Assembly: GCA_022843585.1 (NCBI GenBank)
Contig: JALHNJ010000004.1
Location: 1 to 64,000 of the forward strand
Origin: Chitinophagaceae bacterium
GTDB lineage: Bacteria > Bacteroidota > Bacteroidia > Chitinophagales > Chitinophagaceae
DNA: 64,000 bases
Direction: 5' to 3'
Under the pieces are notes generated by a model. It was not told where the DNA came from. It searched no databases and saw only the letters and a program-made list of their open reading frames with translations. The position numbers and the translations under genes were made by a program. Positions 53,937 through 61,710 of the stretch are shown here, one piece after another (the first letter of the stretch is position 1; the number at the start of each line of letters is the position of its first letter).

Positions 53937-54002
53937 GTTACCGCCATGTTACCCCCAGGTTAAGCAATTATAACCTCAATGTTACCGGAATGTTAAGCAA
54001 CG
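53937..54002 (-). promoter_or_regulatory. Six-unit 11-bp direct-repeat array (Pho-box-like)
   Basis: On the plus strand GTTA begins at 53937, 53948, 53959, 53981 and 53992, and the degenerate ATAA at 53970: six units at exactly 11 bp. In gene orientation the hexamers are TTAACA, GTAACA, GTTATA, TTAACC, GTAACA and GTAACC, close to the TTAACA half-sites of PhoP boxes. The proximal unit ends 11 bases from the -7 element, the position of a class II activator site. Confidence 0.7.
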
Positions 54003-54057
54003 CTATAAAGCGTCTAATCAGGAACTAAGAGAAAATTTTTAGTTTACTAAATTTATT

Positions 54058-54073
54058 ATCGTAATATTGCGAT
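54058..54073. promoter_or_regulatory. Putative ArsR operator 1
   Basis: ATCGTAATATTGCGAT is a 16-bp palindrome at 14 of 16 positions, ending 4 bases before the arsR ATG and overlapping TAATATTG, a near-match to the -7 element. Binding there would block initiation. Confidence 0.7.
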
Positions 54074-54077
54074 TGAT

Positions 54078-54407
54078 ATGGGAGCAACAAAAACATTGGA
54101 ATTTAGTATAAAGGAAAACAGACTGGCCAAATATGCCAAAGCATTGGCACACCCGGCCCGGGTCTCTATTTTACAGTTACTCGCCAGCAAACAAACCTGC
54201 GTATGTGGTGATATCGTGAATGAACTCCCTCTATCACAAAGCACCGTTTCACAACATTTAAAAGAATTGAAAGAAGCAGGTTTAATAAAAGGTACTATTG
54301 AGGGTACCACTGTTTGTTATTGTATTGATGAAAAAGAATGGAAAGCTGCGCAGGCATGGCTTAACCAATTATTTGACAGCTATAAAGGATGCGCTGAATC
54401 TTGTTGA
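54078..54407 (+). CDS. arsR: ArsR/SmtB family transcriptional repressor
   Basis: A 109-residue winged-helix repressor that should release DNA on binding arsenite or antimonite. The metal-sensing region [17 protein letters not shown] contains the CxC pair of ArsR-type sensors, and the recognition helix is [19 protein letters not shown] Cys pair at the C-terminus (ESC) and YCIDEKEW may add ligands. The context (ACR3 efflux gene two genes downstream) supports arsenic sensing. Palindromes lie just before its start and again after its stop, so it is probably autoregulated. Confidence 0.93.
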   Translation: MGATKTLEFSIKENRLAKYAKALAHPARVSILQLLASKQTCVCGDIVNELPLSQSTVSQHLKELKEAGLIKGTIEGTTVCYCIDEKEWKAAQAWLNQLFDSYKGCAESC

Positions 54408-54425
54408 TTTTTTTTGCCGTAAACT

Positions 54426-54441
54426 ATCGGCATATTACGAT
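54426..54441. promoter_or_regulatory. Putative ArsR operator 2
   Basis: ATCGGCATATTACGAT is a 12-of-16 palindrome with the same ATCG...ATAT...CGAT frame as operator 1, between arsR and the DUF6428 gene. It may control a second promoter or strengthen repression. Confidence 0.6.
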
Positions 54442-54461
54442 AAATTAAAAATTGAAATAAA

Positions 54462-54926
54462 ATGAAATTATCCGACGTTAAAAAAAGTCTTAGTACAGCC
54501 AGCTCTGTAAATTTTCAGTTGCCAGATGGCTCATTTGTACCCGAACATTTTCATGTTACTGAAATTGGGTTAGTGACAAAACATTTTATTGATTGTGGCG
54601 GCACCGTTCGCACAGAAAAAATGGCCAATTTCCAATTGTGGGATGCCAACGATTTTGAACATCGTTTAAAACCCAAAAAATTATTGGACATTATTGCTTT
54701 GTCTGAAAAAATTCTTTTGTTGGAAGACCTCGACATAGAAGTAGAATTCCAGGGAGAGACAATTGGAAAATATGGATTGGATTTTAACGGTAAAGATTTT
54801 GTGCTTTTATCTACGCAAACAAATTGTTTGGCTAAAGACAAATGCGGTATCCCTGCTGATAAATTAAAAACAAACTTGGCTGGGGTAGCTGCTTCTACCT
54901 GCACACCTGGGGGCGGATGTTGCTAA
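54462..54926 (+). CDS. DUF6428 family protein of arsenic operon
   Basis: A 154-residue cytoplasmic protein of the DUF6428 family, which commonly sits between arsR and the efflux gene in Bacteroidota arsenic operons. It starts KLSDVKKSLSTASSVNFQLPDGSFVPEHFHVTEIG, and the C-terminus has several cysteines, ending TCTPGGGCC, a likely site for arsenite or another soft metal. A chaperone or reductase-accessory role is plausible but undemonstrated. It is 54 bases after arsR and 25 before the transporter gene, in the same direction. Confidence 0.78.
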   Translation: MKLSDVKKSLSTASSVNFQLPDGSFVPEHFHVTEIGLVTKHFIDCGGTVRTEKMANFQLWDANDFEHRLKPKKLLDIIALSEKILLLEDLDIEVEFQGETIGKYGLDFNGKDFVLLSTQTNCLAKDKCGIPADKLKTNLAGVAASTCTPGGGCC

Positions 54927-54951
54927 CTATAACTTAAACTGAATTAGAAAT

Positions 54952-56022
54952 ATGTCAGCCAACAACTGTGCTCCCGTAGTTGAAAGAAAAAAGTTGAGTT
55001 TCTTAGACAGATATTTAACTCTCTGGATTTTTCTAGCCATGGCAATTGGTATTGCGATTGGTTATTTTCTTCCGAACTCGTCAACTTTTATCAATTCTTT
55101 TTCTTCCGGCACTACCAATATCCCTTTAGCAATTGGTTTGATATTGATGATGTACCCGCCTTTTACTAAAGTGAAGTATAATAAACTGAAAGAAGTGTTT
55201 AAAAACACGAAGGTGCTTGGTATTTCCCTATTGCTGAACTGGATAATTGGCCCGGTACTTATGTTTGTGCTCGCCATTACTTTTTTACAGGGCTATCCCG
55301 AATATATGGTGGGGCTTATTCTTATTGGATTGGCAAGATGCATTGCTATGGTTATTGTGTGGAATGAGTTGGCCGGAGGTAGCAGGGAATATGCGGCAGG
55401 TTTAGTTGCATTGAACAGTATCTTCCAGGTATTGCTGTATAGTGTGTATGCTTATGTATTTGTTACAGTTTTACCACCTTTGTTTGGTATTGAAGGAGCA
55501 GCAGTAAACATCTCAATCGGTCAAATAGCAGAGAGTGTTGCGATATATCTGGGCATTCCTTTTCTGGCAGGCTTCTTAACCAGATATTTTTTATTAAAAT
55601 GGAAAGGAGAAGAATGGTATCAAAATAAATTTATTCCTTTTGTTTCACCCATCACTCTTATTGCATTGCTTTTTACCATTGTTATTATGTTCAGTCTGAA
55701 AGGCGAACTGATAGTACAGATACCGCTTGATGTGGTAAGAATTGCCATACCGTTAGTTATCTATTTTGCCATCATGTTCATAATAAGTTTTTTTATTGGC
55801 AAAAAAATGGGAGCCGATTATTCAACGAATGCATCAATTGCATTTACTGCAGCGGGCAACAATTTTGAATTAGCCATTGCTGTTGCTATTGGTCTATTTG
55901 GTATCAATAGCGGACAAGCTTTTGCCGGCGTTATCGGCCCATTGGTAGAAGTGCCGGCTTTGATAGGATTAGTAAATGTTGCCTTTTGGTTCAAGAGAAA
56001 ATATTATCCAGCATTAAAATAA
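54952..56022 (+). CDS. arsB: ACR3 family arsenite efflux transporter
   Basis: A 356-residue inner-membrane transporter with ten hydrophobic helices. The conserved ACR3 segment [18 protein letters not shown] contains the cysteine essential for arsenite transport, and the second conserved region reads [21 protein letters not shown]3 exports arsenite using the proton motive force. It is the third gene of the arsenic operon. The family is secure; the symbol arsB is used in the general sense for ACR3 transporters, although the true ArsB family is unrelated. Confidence 0.94.
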   Translation: MSANNCAPVVERKKLSFLDRYLTLWIFLAMAIGIAIGYFLPNSSTFINSFSSGTTNIPLAIGLILMMYPPFTKVKYNKLKEVFKNTKVLGISLLLNWIIGPVLMFVLAITFLQGYPEYMVGLILIGLARCIAMVIVWNELAGGSREYAAGLVALNSIFQVLLYSVYAYVFVTVLPPLFGIEGAAVNISIGQIAESVAIYLGIPFLAGFLTRYFLLKWKGEEWYQNKFIPFVSPITLIALLFTIVIMFSLKGELIVQIPLDVVRIAIPLVIYFAIMFIISFFIGKKMGADYSTNASIAFTAAGNNFELAIAVAIGLFGINSGQAFAGVIGPLVEVPALIGLVNVAFWFKRKYYPALK

Positions 56023-56027
56023 AATTT

Positions 56028-56252
56028 ATGGAAAAGCAAATGACCTATATAAGCTACGTTATTCAAACAGAAAATGGACCTGTATTCGATCATGAAAAGT
56101 TTCATTTAGAACACACTTTGAGTGCCGCAACTTTTCATGATGTTACAAAAAATGAAATAGTAAAATGGGCTGACCGGAAATCAAAAGAGTTGCCAAAAGG
56201 TCAACGCCTGACGGTACTTAATTTTTTCACTTTTGAAAATGAAATTAAATGA
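56028..56252 (+). CDS. Small protein of the arsenic operon, unknown function
   Basis: A 74-residue protein with no recognised domain. It begins MEKQMTYISYVIQTENGPVF and is rich in His, Lys and Glu (HEKFHLEHTLSAATFH has three His in a short span). I take the ATG at 56028 because the ORF-track start at 55986 would lie inside the transporter gene. It starts 5 bases after the ACR3 stop and its stop overlaps the next ATG (ATGA), so it is translated as part of the operon. It may be a metal-related accessory protein. Confidence 0.6.
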   Translation: MEKQMTYISYVIQTENGPVFDHEKFHLEHTLSAATFHDVTKNEIVKWADRKSKELPKGQRLTVLNFFTFENEIK

Positions 56253-57022
56253 AAATTGCTTTATTCTCCGACATCCACGCCAACCTTCCTGCATTGGAGG
56301 CTTGTTTTAAAAGTATAGATGAACAAAAACCGGATGCTGTTTATTGTCTGGGCGATTTAGTAGGTTATAATATCTGGCCTAATGAAGTAGTGAATGAAAT
56401 AAGAAAAAGAGGCATACCAACTATTGCCGGAAATTATGATCAGGGCATCGGACTTATGAGTGATGAATGTGGTTGTGCTTATAAAACAGAACCGGAAAAA
56501 GATATGGGTAAAATATCTATCTCCTATACTAATCATTTGGTAACGCCGGTCGAAAGAAAATATCTCCGCACTCTTCCATCTCATATCAATCTGGAATTTC
56601 AATTGAACCATGATAAGTTTAATTTATTACTGGTACATGGCAGCCCAAGAAAAATTAATGAATACCTTTTTGAAGACCGGGAAGAAAAAAGTACGATTAG
56701 AATATTAGAGCAAGCCAATGCAGATATACTTTGTTTTGGACATACGCACAAACCGTATCACCGTATTTTTAATACTGGTACTGAAGGAAAAGATCATTTC
56801 CGACATGCAATAAATATTGGATCTGTTGGTAAACCTAAAGATGGCGATCCAAGAGGTGGCTATGTTATACTTACGATTAACGATAATACATCAATAAACG
56901 ATAAAGATTCAATTCAGGTTGAGTTTATCCGCTTTGAATATGATGTAGAAAAAGCAGCAAAAGCTGTTGAAGATAGTCCACTACCAAATGAATATGCAGA
57001 GATGTTACGTAAAGGTGTTTAA
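56249..57022 (+). CDS. Calcineurin-like metallophosphoesterase, arsenic operon
   Basis: A 257-residue cytoplasmic phosphoesterase with the full ligand set: SDIHANLPALEACF, LGDLVGYNIWP, GNYDQG, VHGSPRKINEYLF and FGHTHKPYHR. It belongs to the YfcE/PrpA-like group of calcineurin-like enzymes. Being translationally coupled to the 74-aa gene, it is the last member of the operon. Enzymes of this type occur with arsenic genes in some Bacteroidota, but the substrate (nucleotide, phosphoprotein or arsenate ester) is unknown. Confidence 0.85.
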   Translation: MKIALFSDIHANLPALEACFKSIDEQKPDAVYCLGDLVGYNIWPNEVVNEIRKRGIPTIAGNYDQGIGLMSDECGCAYKTEPEKDMGKISISYTNHLVTPVERKYLRTLPSHINLEFQLNHDKFNLLLVHGSPRKINEYLFEDREEKSTIRILEQANADILCFGHTHKPYHRIFNTGTEGKDHFRHAINIGSVGKPKDGDPRGGYVILTINDNTSINDKDSIQVEFIRFEYDVEKAAKAVEDSPLPNEYAEMLRKGV

Positions 57023-57034
57023 AGACTTTTTATT

Positions 57035-58243
57035 CTAGAAAGTAACTATACCCGTAAACCGCCATTGTATGGCTTCTTGTGCCGGGCCTTTAAAATAGCC
57101 AGCATCTGTTTGCAGCTTCAGATTATGCTTGAAGAAATAATGAGAATAAGCTATCATATACTCATTAACCCTTGAAGTGTAGTTAGCAATTTTTTTATCG
57201 GGTGAAGTAAAGCCGTATCGAACAGCAAATTCATCTTTTTTAGTAAATAAATATCCGCTCTGTAAGAGCAAGCCTGTCCCACTGTACACAAAATTTGCTT
57301 TAGCTGGGTTATTAGGATCTATGCTGATACCATTCCTCGAATTTCTTATATACATCTCACCGGTAAAGGACCAGCCTTTCTTTTTCATCACTATATCTGC
57401 ACCATAATAATGTATGTCTGCTAATTGATTATTAAATAAATATTCTCCTAGCTGGCCTGCCACCCGGCTGGTTCTATTATTAAAGTTGTAACTAATCCCT
57501 AGCGATAATTTGAATTTGTCTTCAAAAAAAATATCCGACTCAACATAATCCCCACTATTCTTAAACTCTCCAAACGGTAATAACTCCGAACGAAATGAAT
57601 AACTCAAGCCATTTGTTTTATCAGAATTAATTCTCCCTTCACCTGAAGTCAGCGCAAAGGTGTTGCTTAATATTGCTTTCTTTTTGAAGTAAATGGTGTT
57701 AGTTACCCAAAAGCCTTTGTCCCGGTCCAGAGTAAAAAGTCCATTGGTATTAGAACGGTCTGCAAACTGCAGATTTCCGGAAGATGTTTGCCGCTGCCGG
57801 TTACCGGGTAGTTTTGTTTGTCCGAATCCCAATCGCCAGCTTTTATTGGGAGAGTAATACAACATAGCATCTCTTAAAAACAGGTTGTTTTGCACAGCAG
57901 AATTATCTGGCGAAATATCTCGTTGAGAAAAAGAAAGCTGAATCCGATAGGTAAATTTCTGGCTAATGGCGTTACCTGCAAAATTGAGACGGAGGCGCCG
58001 AATATAGAAATCAACAGTACTATTCTTCGTTTTTAAGTCGTACCGGGATTCTGCCATGCTTTGTATTCGGCCCCCTATGCCCAAAGAAAAAGTACTATCC
58101 CGGGATGAAAAGGTAATAGGCTTGCCAAAATGTGCATCCATAAAGCCATTATCGGGGTTATACTGACCCGTACTAATAAGGGAGAAAAGAAGGAAAAAAC
58201 CAGTTAAATATGTTGTTACCACTATTCTGTTAGGCCAAAACAT
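57035..58243 (-). CDS. Porin O/P family outer-membrane protein
   Basis: A 402-residue outer-membrane beta-barrel with a signal peptide (LISTGQ). The N-terminal part (FSLGIGGRIQSMAESRYDLKTKNSTVDFYIRRLRLNFAGN) is the start typical of the phosphate-selective porin O/P family, and alternating strands run to the C-terminal FTGIVTF. Known members (OprP/OprO) select for phosphate or polyphosphate; some relatives are general porins. It is divergent from the DUF47-PiT phosphate operon, with an 11-bp-phased TTA array between them, which supports phosphate uptake. Confidence 0.85.
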   Translation of the reverse strand: MFWPNRIVVTTYLTGFFLLFSLISTGQYNPDNGFMDAHFGKPITFSSRDSTFSLGIGGRIQSMAESRYDLKTKNSTVDFYIRRLRLNFAGNAISQKFTYRIQLSFSQRDISPDNSAVQNNLFLRDAMLYYSPNKSWRLGFGQTKLPGNRQRQTSSGNLQFADRSNTNGLFTLDRDKGFWVTNTIYFKKKAILSNTFALTSGEGRINSDKTNGLSYSFRSELLPFGEFKNSGDYVESDIFFEDKFKLSLGISYNFNNRTSRVAGQLGEYLFNNQLADIHYYGADIVMKKKGWSFTGEMYIRNSRNGISIDPNNPAKANFVYSGTGLLLQSGYLFTKKDEFAVRYGFTSPDKKIANYTSRVNEYMIAYSHYFFKHNLKLQTDAGYFKGPAQEAIQWRFTGIVTF

Positions 58244-58280
58244 GACTTGTGTTTAAAATTGCTGCAATATAAAGTCTTTG

Positions 58281-58330
58281 TTATTGAATCATTACCCTAA
58301 TTTTATTTCTATATTAACAAATCATTAATT
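58281..58330. promoter_or_regulatory. Five-unit 11-bp TTA array between porin and DUF47-PiT genes
   Basis: TTA begins at 58281, 58292, 58303, 58314 and 58325, exactly 11 bp apart; the fourth unit is a full TTAACA and another TTAACA lies at 58341. A -7-like TATTTTCG (58368-58375) lies downstream toward the DUF47 gene. The array sits between divergent phosphate genes and could serve both. Confidence 0.5.
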
Positions 58331-58415
58331 CTCCCTACCCTTAACACCCATCATTAATTCTACCCGGTATTTTCGCAAATCATTCGGCCTCAGCCGATAT
58401 TAAAAACTACGAACT

Positions 58416-59063
58416 ATGGCACTACAATCGTTTTTGAAAATCTTCATGCCGAAGAACAAAATTTTTTATGAATTATTTGAGAAGGTAGCAGATAATGCTG
58501 CTAAAATGGGCTCTATCCTGCGGGATATTGTGGCCGAACCTGATTTCGATAAAAGAGGTGCATTAATATTACAAGTTGAAGATCTCGAACATGCTAATGA
58601 TGAATTGACACATAATATTTTTACAGAACTGGGCAGAAACTTTATAACACCTTTTGATAGAGAAGATATTCATTATCTCGCTACATCACTCGATGATATA
58701 GCAGACTATATATATGCCGCTGCTAAAAAAATAAACTTCTATCGGGTTAACCCCAATGACACCGGCATGCAAAAATTTGCGGAACTGATTGAGCAGGGTG
58801 CGCAGCAGGTAAAAATTGCCGTAACTGAGCTTCGTGACATGAAAAATATGCGGAACATTACAGAAGCGTTGGTAAAAATAAACAGTATTGAAAACCAGGC
58901 AGACGATGTGTTTGATTTCAGTATCGAAAAATTATTTGCTACAGAGCCAGATGCAAAAGAAGTGATTAAGAAAAGGGAGATTTACCAGGTAATGGAAATT
59001 GTTACCGATAAATGCGAAGATGCAAGCAATGTGATAGAATCTATAATTATTAAATACGCTTAA
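58416..59063 (+). CDS. DUF47 family PiT accessory protein (PhoU-like)
   Basis: A 215-residue all-helical cytoplasmic protein of the DUF47/PhoU-like family (PitA accessory). Diagnostic segments are FFEKVADNAAKMGSILRDIV-type helices, EDLEHANDELTHNIFTELGRNFITPFDREDIHYLATSLDDIADYI and the late repeat ENQADDVFDFSIEKLF ... EIVTDKCEDASNVIESIIIKYA, with ExxxD metal-binding motifs like PhoU. It is directly upstream of a PiT gene and probably gates or links it to signalling. The phosphate-linked context matches other bacteria. Confidence 0.9.
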   Translation: MALQSFLKIFMPKNKIFYELFEKVADNAAKMGSILRDIVAEPDFDKRGALILQVEDLEHANDELTHNIFTELGRNFITPFDREDIHYLATSLDDIADYIYAAAKKINFYRVNPNDTGMQKFAELIEQGAQQVKIAVTELRDMKNMRNITEALVKINSIENQADDVFDFSIEKLFATEPDAKEVIKKREIYQVMEIVTDKCEDASNVIESIIIKYA

Positions 59064-59067
59064 TAAT

Positions 59068-59137
59068 TGTCAATGTGCAAATGTTAGTTTTCGAAAACTG
59101 TATTAAATTTTCACATTCACACATTTTCTAACTGACT
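59068..59137. repeat. Imperfect palindromic spacer between DUF47 and PiT genes
   Basis: GTCAATGTGCAAATGTTAG and its partial reverse complement (CTAACTGAC side) match at 19 of 29 positions around a central TTTTCGAAAA; the words AATGT and CACATT recur in both arms. Confidence 0.4.
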
Positions 59138-59141
59138 TCTT

Positions 59142-60344
59142 ATGACAACTTTTCTAATAGTAATTATAGCATTAGCCCTGATATTTGATTATATCAATGG
59201 CTTTCACGATGCAGCTAACTCCATAGCCACTATTGTATCTACCAAAGTGCTTACTCCTTTCCAGGCTGTATTATGGGCAGCCTTATTTAATTCAGTTGCC
59301 TTTTTCATTTTTAAAGATCATGGGGTTGCCGATACAGTAGCTAAGACTGTTAAGCCAGACTGGGTTGGCCCCAATATGATGGTAGTTATTTTTTCAGGCC
59401 TAATAGCTGCTATTGCCTGGAATTTATTGACATGGTGGTTAGGCATTCCTTCGTCTTCTTCCCACACATTAATAGGAGGTTTTGCAGGTGCCGCTGTTGC
59501 AGCTGGTGGATTTGGTGCTGTAAACTCGCCAATTATTCTTAAAACGGCTGCCTTTATATTTATTGCTCCAATTGTCGGAATGTTAATGGCATTTATCATG
59601 TCGCTTTGGTTTCTTAGTTCCTTTAAAAAGGGGTGGACCTCAAAAATATTTTCCATTCTGGTACTCATTTTTGTAGCCGTGTTTCTTTACGTTAGTCTTC
59701 AAACCGATCCGGCTAAACTTAAATCTGATTACGATTCGCACATTATGAATGTAATCATGTATTCAAAGAATTTTAAGTGGATACTACTCTCGTTTATTTT
59801 AGTTACAATGGCTGTATTTGCATTATATCTCAGCAACATGAATGCACACAAAGCCAATGTATGGTTTAAGAAATTACAATTGATCTCATCTGCTGCCTTT
59901 AGTATCGGGCATGGTGGTAATGATGCACAAAAAGTAATGGGCATTATAACAGCCGCCTTGATTGCGGGTGGAAGTATTACAAATATTAGTGAAATGCCGA
60001 ATTGGGTGCCTATTTCCTGTTATGCAGCTATTGGTTTGGGAACCATGAGTGGTGGTTGGAAGATTGTAAAAACAATGGGTACTAAAATTACAAAAGTTAC
60101 TCCTTTTGAAGGTGTAGCAGCCGAAACTGCTGGTGCTCTTACGTTGTTTATTACGGAAGCTTTAAAAATTCCGGTAAGTACAACGCATACAATTACGGGT
60201 GCTATTATGGGTGTTGGTGCTACTAAAAGATTGTCTGCAGTAAGATGGGGAGTTACAGTAAGCCTTTTATGGGCATGGGTACTTACCATTCCTATTAGCG
60301 GGTTGTTAGCAGCGGGTATATATAATATTGCTATTCTCTTTTAA
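59142..60344 (+). CDS. Inorganic phosphate transporter, PiT family
   Basis: A 400-residue transporter with the two PiT signatures, GFHDAANSIATIVST near the N-terminus and GGNDAQKVMGIITA in the second half, plus the conserved GIPSSSSHTLIGGFAGAA and IPVSTTHTITGAIMGVG segments. About ten membrane helices are visible. It imports phosphate (often as a metal-phosphate complex) with H+ or Na+. Unlike the interrupted PiT at 42.3 kb it lacks a C-terminal PhoU-like extension and relies on the separate DUF47 protein encoded upstream. Confidence 0.94.
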   Translation: MTTFLIVIIALALIFDYINGFHDAANSIATIVSTKVLTPFQAVLWAALFNSVAFFIFKDHGVADTVAKTVKPDWVGPNMMVVIFSGLIAAIAWNLLTWWLGIPSSSSHTLIGGFAGAAVAAGGFGAVNSPIILKTAAFIFIAPIVGMLMAFIMSLWFLSSFKKGWTSKIFSILVLIFVAVFLYVSLQTDPAKLKSDYDSHIMNVIMYSKNFKWILLSFILVTMAVFALYLSNMNAHKANVWFKKLQLISSAAFSIGHGGNDAQKVMGIITAALIAGGSITNISEMPNWVPISCYAAIGLGTMSGGWKIVKTMGTKITKVTPFEGVAAETAGALTLFITEALKIPVSTTHTITGAIMGVGATKRLSAVRWGVTVSLLWAWVLTIPISGLLAAGIYNIAILF

Positions 60345-60365
60345 TTCAATTGACTTTATTAAAAT

Positions 60366-60394
60366 AAAAATCCTGACTTTTGTCGGGATTTTTT
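60366..60394 (+). terminator. Terminator of the DUF47-PiT operon, abutting galE
   Basis: AAAATCCTGAC / GTCGGGATTTT stem with TTTT loop and a following T-run ends one base before the galE ATG. It is placed so that galE translation would start right behind it. Confidence 0.8.
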
Positions 60395-61450
60395 ATGGGT
60401 AAAATATTAGTAACAGGTGGCTGCGGCTACATCGGATCACACACTCTGGTAGATTTAATTGAACATGGATATGATGTTATTTCGGTTGATAACAACTCCC
60501 GTTCAAATCCCGTAATATTAAAAGGTGTTGAACAAATAACCGGTAAAAAGATAAAAACCTACAAAGTAGACCTCTGCAATTTTGATGATACGTTTGCTAT
60601 TTTCCAGGAGAACGAAGATATAAGTGGAGTAATACATTTTGCAGCGTATAAAGCCGTCGGTGAATCAGTAGAAAATCCATTACTTTATTTTGAAAACAAT
60701 CTTACTTCCTTGATTAACCTGCTTAAATGTGTGCAGGAATTTCATACCCCGCATTTTGTTTTCTCATCCTCTTGTACCGTCTATGGCAACCCGGATGAAG
60801 TACCCGTTACTGAAAACACCCCTTTAAAAACTGCAGAATCTCCTTATGGTTATACCAAGCAAATGAGTGAGCAGATCATCAGTGAGTTTGCAAAAAGCTC
60901 AGATACGCAATGTATTTTATTACGCTATTTTAATCCTGCCGGAGCACATCCTTCCTCCATCATTGGAGAAATGCCATTAGGCAAACCTCAAAATCTTGTT
61001 CCTGCAATTACGCAAACCGCTATTGGCCGTTTAACAAAAATGACGGTGCATGGAAGCGATTATGATACCAGGGATGGGTCTTGCATAAGAGACTATATTC
61101 ATGTTTGCGATTTAGCCAATGCTCACACCCTATCACTTCAATATTTGGAAGATCTGAAAAATAGTAGCCAATGCGAAGTTTTTAATCTCGGCAGTGGAAA
61201 TGGGATTTCCGTTTTAGAAGCAATTAAAGCGTTTGAAAAAGTAAGTGACGTTAAATTGAATTATGAAATTGGCCCCAGAAGACCGGGTGATGTAATAGCA
61301 ACGTATGCGAATAACAATCTCGCCAAACAAGCCCTAGGATGGAATCCAATATTTTCGCTGGAAGATATTATGGCCACCGCCTGGAAATGGGAACAAAGAC
61401 TGAAAGCTGATGAAACTGTTTTTGGAAGCCAGTATGGCGAGTTGAATTAA
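60395..61450 (+). CDS. galE: UDP-glucose 4-epimerase
   Basis: GalE interconverts UDP-glucose and UDP-galactose (or the N-acetyl forms), supplying sugars for surface polysaccharide. The 351-residue protein is an extended SDR enzyme: NAD motif GGCGYIGSHTLVDL, catalytic SSSCTVYG and YGYTK, and the C-terminal YIHVCDLANAH, LGSGNGISVLE and RRPGDVIATYA motifs. The ATG at 60395 gives the normal N-terminus MGKILVTGG; the listed TTG at 60380 lies in the terminator hairpin. Family-level naming is secure; epimerisation specificity is not tested. Confidence 0.92.
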   Translation: MGKILVTGGCGYIGSHTLVDLIEHGYDVISVDNNSRSNPVILKGVEQITGKKIKTYKVDLCNFDDTFAIFQENEDISGVIHFAAYKAVGESVENPLLYFENNLTSLINLLKCVQEFHTPHFVFSSSCTVYGNPDEVPVTENTPLKTAESPYGYTKQMSEQIISEFAKSSDTQCILLRYFNPAGAHPSSIIGEMPLGKPQNLVPAITQTAIGRLTKMTVHGSDYDTRDGSCIRDYIHVCDLANAHTLSLQYLEDLKNSSQCEVFNLGSGNGISVLEAIKAFEKVSDVKLNYEIGPRRPGDVIATYANNNLAKQALGWNPIFSLEDIMATAWKWEQRLKADETVFGSQYGELN

Positions 61451-61546
61451 GAGTAGGGAGTCGTAAGTCTTTAGTCGGGAGTTGAAACCCGAACACTCAG
61501 AATTTTACATTTTATTTGGGTGTTCGATAATAGTGAGTAGCGGACA

Positions 61547-61596
61547 GAACGATGAAGGGTGCGACGCAACTGGGCTGCTAGTAGCAATATAGTTGG
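61547..61596 (-). repeat. Dispersed intergenic repeat, copy B
   Basis: The 50-bp segment upstream of the transketolase gene is the inverted counterpart of 3718-3767 (23 of 24 core matches, 41 of 50 overall). It lies in a 260-base spacer that also has a hairpin-like CGAACAC ... GGTGTTCG and the word AGTCGTAAGTC at its left end. Confidence 0.7.
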
Positions 61597-61658
61597 TCGA
61601 ATAATTAATTCCTTTCTCTCTGGACTCAGCGACCTCTGCGTGAAACCTCTTTTTCTCA

Positions 61659-61690
61659 TTTGCCTCTTTTATCCTCTTAGCTTACATTTG
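61659..61690 (+). promoter_or_regulatory. Promoter of the transketolase C-half gene
   Basis: TTTG at 61659-61662, a 20-bp spacer and TACATTTG at 61683-61690: a full consensus Bacteroidota promoter, 20 bases before the ATG. Confidence 0.75.
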
Positions 61691-61710
61691 CCGCACTTAA
61701 ACAATAAGGC

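Noticed and set aside
58322-58361. Direct repeat TCATTAATTCT at 58322 and 58351
   Set aside because: Two copies 29 bp apart overlap the TTA array and are AT-rich; I could not separate this from the array or from chance.
60504-60520. GTTCAAATCCC resembling a tRNA T-loop
   Set aside because: It lies inside galE and encodes conserved residues (NNSRSNPV); no acceptor stem or anticodon arm can be drawn. No tRNA was found in the window.
61471-61659. 62-codon minus-strand ORF in the galE-transketolase spacer
   Set aside because: It reads through the dispersed repeat (copy B); the apparent peptide is a by-product of that repeat, not a conserved protein.
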